DNA from: JAQBQB01 sp963757185
Lineage (GTDB): Bacteria > Gemmatimonadota > Gemmatimonadetes > Gemmatimonadales > Gemmatimonadaceae
NCBI GenBank assembly: GCA_963757185.1
Contig: CAVWQI010000008.1
Location: 124,001 to 188,000, forward strand
DNA: 64,000 nt
Direction of reading: 5' to 3'
The notes beneath the pieces were generated by a model. It ran no database searches. It was given only the letters and a program-made list of their open reading frames with translations, and had not been told where the DNA came from. Both the position numbers and the translations under genes were made by a program. Shown in pieces: positions 28,483-36,675 of this stretch (position 1 is its first letter; each line of letters starts with the position of its first letter).

Positions 28483-28527
28483 GATGTGGGTCCGATGCGT
28501 TCGATTGGGGCGTATCGGACCCACGTC
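28483..28527 (+). repeat. Large hairpin in the S53 leader
   Basis: Arms 28483-28496 and 28514-28527 form a 14-bp stem (one G-U pair, an 11-bp perfect core) around a 17-base loop. It lies in the leader between the candidate promoter and the sedolisin gene and has no T run, so it is not an ordinary terminator. Confidence 0.6.
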
Positions 28528-28636
28528 ATCTCGCCGTCGGCGGCGCCCGACGAACACGGCTGTGCCCACCGCCTACGACGGCGGCGCGGCGGAATCGCGG
28601 GGCGTCGTCGTCGCGCCGAGCCGGCGCGCCTTCCGT

Positions 28637-28656
28637 GATGACCGACGTCGGTCATC
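28637..28656. repeat. Perfect 20-bp palindrome in the S53 leader
   Basis: The two 10-base halves (GATGACCGAC and its complement) abut without spacer, about 105 bp before the start codon. It may be a dimeric regulator site or part of leader RNA structure. The whole region 28256-28761 contains no convincing gene. Confidence 0.6.
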
Positions 28657-28761
28657 GGTTGGGCGCCGCACCCTTCGCGAACAACTCACAACGAGCGTTA
28701 CGCGTCGCGAAGGTCTGACGCGGCAATGAGCTCCCCACTCTCTCCGGTAGGAGGAGGTCGC

Positions 28762-31700
28762 ATGCCGAGTCCCACTGCAGTCCGCCCGATCGAAGGCAGC
28801 GAGAGACGGCCCGCACCTGGTGCGCGCCGTGTGGCCGCGGAAAATCCGTCGGCCAAACTCTCCGTCACCATTCGCGTGCGTCGTCGTACCGATGCACCAG
28901 CTTTGCCCGTTCACCACAACGCCGACACGCCGACCGGTCACCTGTCGCGCGAAGAGTTCGCCGAGCGTTTCGGCGCGTCGAAGACCGACCTCGACCTCGT
29001 CGTCGCCTTCGCGCGCGCCAAGGGTCTCGAGATCGAAGAGACGAGCGCGGCACGCCGCATCGTGAAGATCTTCGGCACCGTCGACCAGATGAACAACGCG
29101 TTCGGCGTCGACCTCGGCCGCTATGAATCGCCGACGGAGGAGTATCGCGGGCGCGAAGGCACCGTCAGCATGCCGCAGGACGTCGCGAACGTCGTCGAAG
29201 GCGTGTTCGGACTCGACAATCGCCGGATGGCGCGTCGCGCCGGAACGCGCGTCGCTCCGCGGCCGCCGAAGGCGTTTGGACCGGCCAGCGGCCGCGTCGG
29301 CACCGTCGCCGTGCCCACCGAATTCGGGCCCGCGCTCAACGTCACGGCGCTCACGCCGCCGCAGGTGGCGTCGCTCTACGACTATCCGGTCACTCCGGGC
29401 GCCGCGGGCCAGACGATCGGCCTCGTCGAGTTCGGCGGCGGATTCGCGCAGGGAGATCTGAATCAGTTCTTCAGCGGTCTCGGCGGCGGACTCACCGCGC
29501 CGACGCCGACCGTCGTCGGGATGGACGGCGTCACGAACAATCCCGGCGTCGACATAAATGAAGACGGCGAAGTGACGCTCGACATCTGCGTCGCGTCGTC
29601 GGTCGCGTCGAACGCCGACGTCGCGGTCTACTTCGCACCGTGGACCGAGCAGGGATGGGTCGACGTCATCACGAGCGCAGTGCACGACGCGACGAACAAC
29701 CCGTCGGTGCTCTCGATCAGCTGGGGGTGGCCCGAGTTCGAGGGGATCGAGGGATTCACGTGGACGCAGCAGGCGATCAACGCCGTGAACCAGACGTTTC
29801 AGGATGCGGCCGCGCTCGGCGTCACCGTATTCGTCGCTTCCGGCGACAGCGGCTCGGACTGCGGGCAGGGCGACGGCGCGGCGCACGTGCTGTATCCGGC
29901 GTCCGACCCGTTCGTGAGCTCGTGCGGCGGAACGCGCATCAGCGACGTCTCCGGCGCGTCGTTCACGGAGACGACGTGGACGCAGTCGTTCGGCACGACG
30001 GGCGGCGGCATCAGCGACTTCTTCTCGCTCCCGACCTATCAGATCGGCGCCGGCGTTCCGCTCTCGGCGAACGACGGCCATCAGGGTCGCGGAATCCCCG
30101 ACATTGCGGGGAACGCGGATCCCGCGAGCGGCTACAATCTCATCGTCGACGGCTCGAGCTTTCCGGGCGTCGGCGGAACGAGCGCGACCGCTCCGCTCTA
30201 TGCGGCTCTGGTCGCTCTCTGCAACGCGCGGCTCGGACGCAGCGTCGGCTTCCTGAATCCGCTGCTGTATGCGCTCAACAACACCGGTGTGATTCGCGAC
30301 ATTGCGGACAATGCGAGTAACGCGACCGGAGGCGCCCCCGGCTACACAGCGGGCCCGGGTTGGGACGCGGCGACCGGACTCGGCGTCGTGGACGGCCAAA
30401 ATCTGCTTGCGGCGCTGACGGCACGTTTCACGAAGGAAGTCACGATCATCACCGATCGCAGCACGTTCGGGAAAGACGAGATCGACGCGATGCTCCAGGT
30501 TTCGAACCCGGCGGTGATCGACGCCGCGTTCTACGTGACCGTCGACGGGTTTACGCCGGCGGAACTCGGCATAACGACGACCAATCCGACGCCGACGCAG
30601 TTGCAGACGTGGGCGCCGGCGTTCAGCGAGTCGCCGACTCCGGTCGGCTTCTCGATTCGTCCGAGCGCGCTGGTGGCCGAGCTGCCGTCGCTGCCCGCGC
30701 AGCCGCAGCGATTCACGTTCGTGTACCAGGTCGTGTTCGCCAACACGAACGGGTTCACGGCGGAAGACATTCCGGTCTCGCTGACGGCGACGACGCACTC
30801 GACGTCGGGCACGGCGGTGATCGACCTCATCACACACCCGAATCCCTACATCGTGGACGGTCCCGTCTCGTGGCTGAGCACGGACGTACGCGTCTTCCAG
30901 TTGCAAGCGGGCCAAACGCTGGCCGGTCTGCCGGGAGTGTCGATGGGGACCGGCGCCAACGCGGCGAATTCATTCATCACGAACGTCATCGGCGCGTTCA
31001 ACACGCACTCGCCGTTCGGACATCCGTTCGACCTGATCTCGACCGACGAAGACACCTCGAAGCTCGAGCTGTCGGAGAAGGTGAACGGCACGCCGGTGTT
31101 CAACTTCGCCGTGGCGCGCGTTCGTTACCGCGCGCTGTCGGTCGACGCGACGCAGGTGCGCGCGTTCTTCCGCGCGTTCCCGGCCTCGACGACGTCGACG
31201 ACGTTCGACGCGTCGACGACGTACCGCAGCGCGGTGAACGGCACGACGAAGATTCCTCTGCTCGGCACGGTCGCCGGTGAAGTGACGACCATTCCGTTCT
31301 TCGCGGCCGCGCGCCTCGACACGGGCAGCCAGAGCATGGACATCCAGCAGGATCCCGCGAACGTCCAGACGATTCAGCACGACGCGAGCGGGAATGAGCG
31401 AGACGCGTACTTCGGCGTGTGGGTGGACATCAATCAGCCGAACCAGCTTCGTTTCCCGGTGAACGTGACGTCGGACGGACCGTTCACGTCGGGGCGGCAG
31501 AGCATTCAGCAGCTGGTGCGCGGCATTCACCAGTGCATGGTCGTCGAGCTGGCGTTCGATCCCGATCCGATCACCAACGGCCAGAATCCGGCGACGTCGG
31601 ACAAGCTGTCGCAGCGCAATCTCTCGATCGTGTCGTCGGACAACCCGGGCACGGCGGCATCGCACCGGATTCCGAACACGTTCGAGATCAAGCCGACCCA

Positions 31701-32664
31701 CGAGATCCTGCCGCCGGGCTGGACGCCCGACGAGATCATGATCGATTGGGGCAACACGCCGGCTGGAGGCGAGGCGACGATCTATCTGCCCGGCGCGCAC
31801 ACCGGTGAGATCCTCGATCTCGCGGCGAAGATGTACGGCATGACGACGCTGCGGCGCGTCGACGATCACACGCTGGCCTGCCGAGCGGAGGGGGCGACGT
31901 GGATGCCGGTACCGCCGGGGGCGGGTCCGGGTTACGCCGGTCTGCTCACGATCGATTTGCCGCCGACGGTTCGTCGGGGTCAATCGTTCACGGTGGTGAT
32001 CCGTCAAATCACATCGAGCGCGGCGAAGCAGGTCGAGCCGCCCGTGCCGCAGCCGCGTGCGCGAACGAAAGGCGCGCGTCCGACACCGGTCCCGACGAAA
32101 CCAACGTCGCGTCCGGAGTCGCGTCACACACTTGGCGCGTTCCAGATCCAGATACCGGTTCGCACGAAGCAGACGCTCCTCGAGCCCGAGGAGCGGACGT
32201 ACTCCGTTCTGAAGTACATCGAGCAGACGATTCCACACGAGAACCGGTGGTATCCGGTCTTCGAGAAGTACGTCGGCGTGATCGGCGATCGCGTGAAAGC
32301 GCTAGGCGGCGATCCGACGCGGATTCGTCCGTCGCCGGACGGAAGCGGCGTGCACCCGGAGCCACACACCGGGCCGAAGCCGACTCCGCATCACGGCAGC
32401 GAAATTCAGCTGCGATTTACCGGAAAGGTCGACGGCATCGTCTACGACCGCTTCGGTGACTTCGAGGGCTTCGTGCTCGAGACGGAAGACGGCCCGCGTC
32501 ACTTCAAGTGCCGCGAGACCGAGCTCGAAAACGTCCTGACGCGCGCGTGGAATGGACGCGTGCGGACGACCGTGATCGTCGAAGCGAATTCAGAAGAGCG
32601 GCCGCACGAGGTGATTCTTTACGCGCCACCGACGCCGTTCCGGAACGGAGATGGGCACCGTTGA
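28762..32664 (+). CDS. S53 family (sedolisin/kumamolisin-like) peptidase with a 730-residue C-terminal extension
   Basis: Serine-carboxyl peptidase. The start at 28762 is set by a strong GGAGGAGG five bases upstream; an ATG 36 bp earlier lacks one. Residues about 45-175 are a pro-kumamolisin propeptide (HLSREEFAERFGASKTDL, VDQMNNAFGVDLGRY). The catalytic domain has E270 and D274 in GEVTLDI, oxyanion Asp362 in ASGDSG and nucleophile S474 in GGTSATAP, plus a C-terminal calcium-site-like DIADNAS and GPGWDAATGLG. The remaining 730 residues hold beta-rich repeats, a Pro/Arg-rich linker near 1100 and a last 80-residue domain (GKVDGIVYDRFGDFEGFVLE). No signal peptide is evident, which is unusual for a protease of this kind. 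Confidence 0.92.
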   Translation: MPSPTAVRPIEGSERRPAPGARRVAAENPSAKLSVTIRVRRRTDAPALPVHHNADTPTGHLSREEFAERFGASKTDLDLVVAFARAKGLEIEETSAARRIVKIFGTVDQMNNAFGVDLGRYESPTEEYRGREGTVSMPQDVANVVEGVFGLDNRRMARRAGTRVAPRPPKAFGPASGRVGTVAVPTEFGPALNVTALTPPQVASLYDYPVTPGAAGQTIGLVEFGGGFAQGDLNQFFSGLGGGLTAPTPTVVGMDGVTNNPGVDINEDGEVTLDICVASSVASNADVAVYFAPWTEQGWVDVITSAVHDATNNPSVLSISWGWPEFEGIEGFTWTQQAINAVNQTFQDAAALGVTVFVASGDSGSDCGQGDGAAHVLYPASDPFVSSCGGTRISDVSGASFTETTWTQSFGTTGGGISDFFSLPTYQIGAGVPLSANDGHQGRGIPDIAGNADPASGYNLIVDGSSFPGVGGTSATAPLYAALVALCNARLGRSVGFLNPLLYALNNTGVIRDIADNASNATGGAPGYTAGPGWDAATGLGVVDGQNLLAALTARFTKEVTIITDRSTFGKDEIDAMLQVSNPAVIDAAFYVTVDGFTPAELGITTTNPTPTQLQTWAPAFSESPTPVGFSIRPSALVAELPSLPAQPQRFTFVYQVVFANTNGFTAEDIPVSLTATTHSTSGTAVIDLITHPNPYIVDGPVSWLSTDVRVFQLQAGQTLAGLPGVSMGTGANAANSFITNVIGAFNTHSPFGHPFDLISTDEDTSKLELSEKVNGTPVFNFAVARVRYRALSVDATQVRAFFRAFPASTTSTTFDASTTYRSAVNGTTKIPLLGTVAGEVTTIPFFAAARLDTGSQSMDIQQDPANVQTIQHDASGNERDAYFGVWVDINQPNQLRFPVNVTSDGPFTSGRQSIQQLVRGIHQCMVVELAFDPDPITNGQNPATSDKLSQRNLSIVSSDNPGTAASHRIPNTFEIKPTHEILPPGWTPDEIMIDWGNTPAGGEATIYLPGAHTGEILDLAAKMYGMTTLRRVDDHTLACRAEGATWMPVPPGAGPGYAGLLTIDLPPTVRRGQSFTVVIRQITSSAAKQVEPPVPQPRARTKGARPTPVPTKPTSRPESRHTLGAFQIQIPVRTKQTLLEPEERTYSVLKYIEQTIPHENRWYPVFEKYVGVIGDRVKALGGDPTRIRPSPDGSGVHPEPHTGPKPTPHHGSEIQLRFTGKVDGIVYDRFGDFEGFVLETEDGPRHFKCRETELENVLTRAWNGRVRTTVIVEANSEERPHEVILYAPPTPFRNGDGHR

Positions 32665-32762
32665 AGAGCAGTCGCTAGTCCCGAGCAGTGAGTAGAAAGA
32701 CTTTGGGTGACCAGCCCGTTCGACTTGGGTTGGTCACCCAAACTGCTGCTCGGGGTTGCTCT
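32665..32762. terminator. Nested inverted repeats, bidirectional terminator
   Basis: Three nested complementary pairs share one centre: 6 bp (32665-32670 with 32757-32762), 9 bp (32680-32688 with 32746-32754) and 12 bp perfect (32702-32713 with 32731-32742, 17-base loop). It fills the gap between the converging S53 and TonB-receptor genes. Confidence 0.65.
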
Positions 32763-35700
32763 CAGGGCAACGACACCATCGCCCCTCGGAATACCGCGGG
32801 GATGTCGGACTCCTTGATCTGCGCGAGATTCACGAAGCCGAGCATCGCGGGCTTCGTTTCTGCCACGGCGCGCTGCTCGGGGGTCAGAAGCGCCACGACG
32901 GCGCGAATGTCCTCGAGGTAACCCCGGTAGCTGGCCACTCCCGCCGCGTGCCACGTGTCGCGCACTTCTTCGCCGCCGTAGTTGCCGTGGCGGGCGACCA
33001 GATACTGCGCCATCACCGTGGCAATGGAATCGCGCCGGACCGCGTACCGTCGCGAGATCTTCATGACACTGTCCACCTGCTCCTTGGTCAGGGGGATGCT
33101 GTCCTTCTGCTGCATGAGCTGGTCGATCGGATTGAATCCGCGCGCAATGCGGTTCTTGACTTGGTCGACGGTGAGCGCCGCGCCCTCGGACCCGCGCGGG
33201 CGGAGCAACGACTCGAGGTACTGCGTCTCACGGTCGGGGCCGACCTCGAGCTTGACGTCGAGCGTGATGACGAAGGGGGAGCGGAACGTATTTCGGAACT
33301 GCGTCGTGCTGCCGAAAAGCGGATTCACGGTGTAATTGAAGCGATTTGTCGTCGGGTCGAAGCCGCGCACCGTGAGGAGCGTCGGATCGGCGAACGCCGA
33401 CTGCCCCCAGCCGTGCAGCTTGCTCGATCCGTGGAGCGCCTGATCGAGCCCGCTCAGCAGGTTCGTGAAGAGCAGCGTGACCGAGCCGCGATTACGGAAC
33501 CCGAAGCGGTATGGGTCGGGAGACAGCGTCATGTTGAGGAGCGGGAACGACCACGGGCCGACGCAGCTGTTCCGCCCGGCGATGGCGCCGACCTGTTTCT
33601 GGAGGCAGGTGCGCGCCCATGACGGCGCGTTTCGGAGAAGCTGCGCCATGCTCGCGGCCGTAGTGTCTGTCGTGGACGGAGCGAACACGAACGCGCGGTC
33701 GTTGGAATAGCCGTCGCCGTTGACGTCGCCGGCGACGATCGGCGTGAACGGCGTGCCCGATTGCATCCGCGCCTGCAGCGCGATCGATCCGAGGTTCCCC
33801 TGCGTGCGGTTGAAGGTGAAGGTGACGACGTGCTTGGCGATGCTGCCGCGCGACCACGAGATCTCGCGCGGGTCGCCCGCCGTGCTCTGAAAGCCGCGAT
33901 ACTGCTCGCGCGCGTCGTTGTACGTGTACGACACCGACGAGAACCAGAACGCGCTGTTCGGACCGGTGAAGAAGATTCGGATCGGCGAGTAGTTCAGCGT
34001 GACGCCGACCGACCGCACCTGGCTACGCAAATCCGACCTCGCCTCGGTCACGTGCGCGAAGTCGGACGACACACGCGAGTCGGCGAACGTCTCGGCGCCC
34101 GTGGCCGGCACGATGCTCGTCGGCGAGACGTAGATGGGCCGATTGCCTTCGCTCGCGAGGCTGAAGCGCGTCGCCGGGTTGAAGTTGAGATCGTAGTTGC
34201 CCGGAACGTTCCGGTTGATCGCCCACGTAGCGTTGGCGGAGACCCGAAAGAGAGTGTTGAGCATGTAGTTCACGTTGAACGCCGGACGCCAACTGTCGTA
34301 GAGCGAATAGTCCGGCGCGAAGAGCGCGACCGGCGGCGTCGTCTGGGCGAGCGGCGTCGACGCGGTGCCGTTGGCGCAATCCGTCGGAATCGACTCGCCG
34401 TGCTGGTAGCCCTCCCAATCCGGCGGCGGGGCCGCCGCGCCGATGCAGTACAGCTGTTGAATGGCGCTTGGCAGGCCCGTCTGTCGCGTGTACGAATCGA
34501 TCGAGCGCGTGGACAGCGTGCCGCGATACTCGCGCACGCCGCCGCTGATGTTTCCACGACGACCGAACGGAAGGCCGTTGACCTTGAAGACGGGGAAGAG
34601 CGGCCAGGTAAACCCGATCATCGGCATCACCCGCACGCCATCGGGCACGTGGTCGGTGCGGACGCCGAAGATCGAATCGACCTTGGCGTTGTACGCGGGT
34701 TGGAAGCCAAAATGGTTGCCCTCGACGCGCACGCCGTATTGGAACGTCGGCCGCCCCGGAGGCGGCGTTCCGATGCCGATGAACCCCGGCCCCGCCGCGT
34801 TCATATTGAAGACGTCGCCGAGCCCGATCGCGCCCGTCATGCCCGTACCGCTGGTGTGGAGCGACGTGAGCGTTCGCGAGAAGCTGGTCGGAGTGCCGTT
34901 CGCGAAATCGTTGAGAGAATTGAACGCGAACGTGCCAAAGCCGGCGTCCTGTTGGACCGAGTATCCGTCCAGTGTGGCGTCGAGCGTGAGCGCCACCGAG
35001 TGGTGCCGATCCCACGTGTTGTACGTCGTCGCGTTGCGGAGCTCGGTCGACCATGTCTTGCTGTCGCTGTGCGGGCTGGCGCTGCCGCCGACGCGCACGT
35101 TCGAGATGCCGACGCCGCCGTCGGACAGCCCCGACTCGAGCAGGATGTTGGCCGCGGGAAGATCGAGGTACGGGTTCGTTCGATCTTCCGCGCCCCCGAC
35201 GCTGATCGTCGTCTCGTTGAGCGTGTTCCGCGGCAGATACTTCGCCGAAGTGAACTGCGCCCAGCCGTCGTGATGCGAGGTCTCGCCGCCCGACGACGGG
35301 ATCGACGTGGGGCCGATCATCGCGCCGCCGTTGTTGCGTGCGGTGCCGCCCAGCTCCAGGTAGTAGTCGTCGAACGTGGCGTCATTCTGGAAGAACTGAC
35401 CGGGCTGCGAGGGCGGAACGTTCGGCTCGAAGTCGAACCGGAACGAGAGTCGGCCCTCGGTGTTCTCGCGGCCGTTCGGCACACGTGACGTGCGCTCCGG
35501 AATGCCCGTGGCGCCGATGAGACCCATCAGCCGTTGGACCGAGTCGCGGTTGATGTGCAGCGCGAGGAGCGACGCGTCGTTGGCGGACTCGAGACTCGTC
35601 AAGCTGCTGGCGCGACGCGAGAACTGGTACGCGGTCGAGTAGAAGAACTTGTCCGGTGTGATCGGTCCGGCGACCGAACCGCTGGCGATCTGCTGCCCGT

Positions 35701-36511
35701 ATGTTGTGCCGAGGTTCGACGCGACCGGGGACGTAAACTGCAGGCCCGGCGCGTCGAGCGTGACGTGCGTCGACCGCGTGATCGTGTTGTTGCCCGGCTG
35801 CATTCGCAGCGACTGCTGCACGCCGGCGAATCCACCGCGTCCCGGGTCGTACGACGCTGAGACGACGGCGACGCGGAATCCGTCGCGCGGGACCTGGGCG
35901 CCGAAGTTCATTCCGTTCAAGACGAGGCCGTTCTGGTCGCCGCCGATACCGAACGCCGAGATGCTGAGCGACCCGTCGATGTTCGGGGTCACCGAAATTC
36001 CCGGCAGCGTCGCCATGAGCGCCGAGAGATCGCCGGTCACGTCGCCGCTGAGACCGTTCGATGCGTTCTGATACGATGTCGTACCGCCGACGCTGAAATC
36101 CCCGTTGGCGTCCGAGCGGGCGGCCTTGGGCCGCTCACCGACGGAACGAACGGCGTCGAGCTGCGCCGCGACTGGCGACATCTTGAAATTGACTTCCGGC
36201 ATCGTGCCGTCCGGCCGCCGGGAAACCGTGCGGCGCTGGGGCGCCTGGCCGAGCATCGTGACCGCGACCACGTATGTGCCGCCGCCATTTTCGATGGTGA
36301 TCGAGTAGCGGCCCGTCGAGTCGGTTCGGGACGGGTGGGGCACCTTGGCCGCGGTGTCGATCGCGGTGACCACCGCGTTCTGGAGCGCCGAGCTGTCGGC
36401 GGCGATCACGCGGCCGCGGATTACGTCGGCACGCTGAGCCAGGGCGTCCCGGCCGAGCAGCGAGAGCGCGGCGGCGACCACGATGCCGCGGAGCAACGAG
36501 CGGAGAGGCAT
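32762..36511 (-). CDS. TonB-dependent outer-membrane receptor, Oar-like (carboxypeptidase-regulatory-like N-terminus)
   Basis: Large outer-membrane protein of 1249 aa. Signal peptide residues 1-25 (ending ALA-QR), then a CarboxypepD_reg-like beta-sandwich (DVIRGRVIAADSSALQNAVVTAID to about 110), a plug domain (SALMATLPGISVTPNIDGSLSISAFGIGGDQNGLVLNGM) and a long beta barrel. There is no typical aromatic C-terminal strand: the protein ends with a 150-residue helical segment (RIARGFNPIDQLMQQKDSIPLTKEQVDSVMKISRRYAVRRD), apparently an extra domain after the barrel. Substrates are unknown; relatives handle large or proteinaceous ligands. Upstream 164 bp hold a perfect 10-bp palindrome at 36602-36611. 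Confidence 0.88.
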   Translation of the reverse strand: MPLRSLLRGIVVAAALSLLGRDALAQRADVIRGRVIAADSSALQNAVVTAIDTAAKVPHPSRTDSTGRYSITIENGGGTYVVAVTMLGQAPQRRTVSRRPDGTMPEVNFKMSPVAAQLDAVRSVGERPKAARSDANGDFSVGGTTSYQNASNGLSGDVTGDLSALMATLPGISVTPNIDGSLSISAFGIGGDQNGLVLNGMNFGAQVPRDGFRVAVVSASYDPGRGGFAGVQQSLRMQPGNNTITRSTHVTLDAPGLQFTSPVASNLGTTYGQQIASGSVAGPITPDKFFYSTAYQFSRRASSLTSLESANDASLLALHINRDSVQRLMGLIGATGIPERTSRVPNGRENTEGRLSFRFDFEPNVPPSQPGQFFQNDATFDDYYLELGGTARNNGGAMIGPTSIPSSGGETSHHDGWAQFTSAKYLPRNTLNETTISVGGAEDRTNPYLDLPAANILLESGLSDGGVGISNVRVGGSASPHSDSKTWSTELRNATTYNTWDRHHSVALTLDATLDGYSVQQDAGFGTFAFNSLNDFANGTPTSFSRTLTSLHTSGTGMTGAIGLGDVFNMNAAGPGFIGIGTPPPGRPTFQYGVRVEGNHFGFQPAYNAKVDSIFGVRTDHVPDGVRVMPMIGFTWPLFPVFKVNGLPFGRRGNISGGVREYRGTLSTRSIDSYTRQTGLPSAIQQLYCIGAAAPPPDWEGYQHGESIPTDCANGTASTPLAQTTPPVALFAPDYSLYDSWRPAFNVNYMLNTLFRVSANATWAINRNVPGNYDLNFNPATRFSLASEGNRPIYVSPTSIVPATGAETFADSRVSSDFAHVTEARSDLRSQVRSVGVTLNYSPIRIFFTGPNSAFWFSSVSYTYNDAREQYRGFQSTAGDPREISWSRGSIAKHVVTFTFNRTQGNLGSIALQARMQSGTPFTPIVAGDVNGDGYSNDRAFVFAPSTTDTTAASMAQLLRNAPSWARTCLQKQVGAIAGRNSCVGPWSFPLLNMTLSPDPYRFGFRNRGSVTLLFTNLLSGLDQALHGSSKLHGWGQSAFADPTLLTVRGFDPTTNRFNYTVNPLFGSTTQFRNTFRSPFVITLDVKLEVGPDRETQYLESLLRPRGSEGAALTVDQVKNRIARGFNPIDQLMQQKDSIPLTKEQVDSVMKISRRYAVRRDSIATVMAQYLVARHGNYGGEEVRDTWHAAGVASYRGYLEDIRAVVALLTPEQRAVAETKPAMLGFVNLAQIKESDIPAVFRGAMVSLP

Positions 36512-36675
36512 GGGGGAGTTGGGTGTTGAACCCGATTACTACGTTGAGACACCGGCCCGCGTTTCGACGACCCGCGGCGCCGCGGATCAAGACGATCTCA
36601 ACAGGATCCTGATTCTAATTCAGGTACAGGAACTTGGGGTCGAGACCTTCTCCCGCGCCTCGCCTGCACCCGCGC

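Noticed and set aside
28573..30915. 780-residue open frame on the minus strand
   Set aside because: Antisense to the sedolisin catalytic domain; Arg-rich shadow without motifs.
33761..35488. 575-residue open frame on the plus strand
   Set aside because: Antisense to the TonB receptor barrel; no recognisable domain or ribosome binding site.
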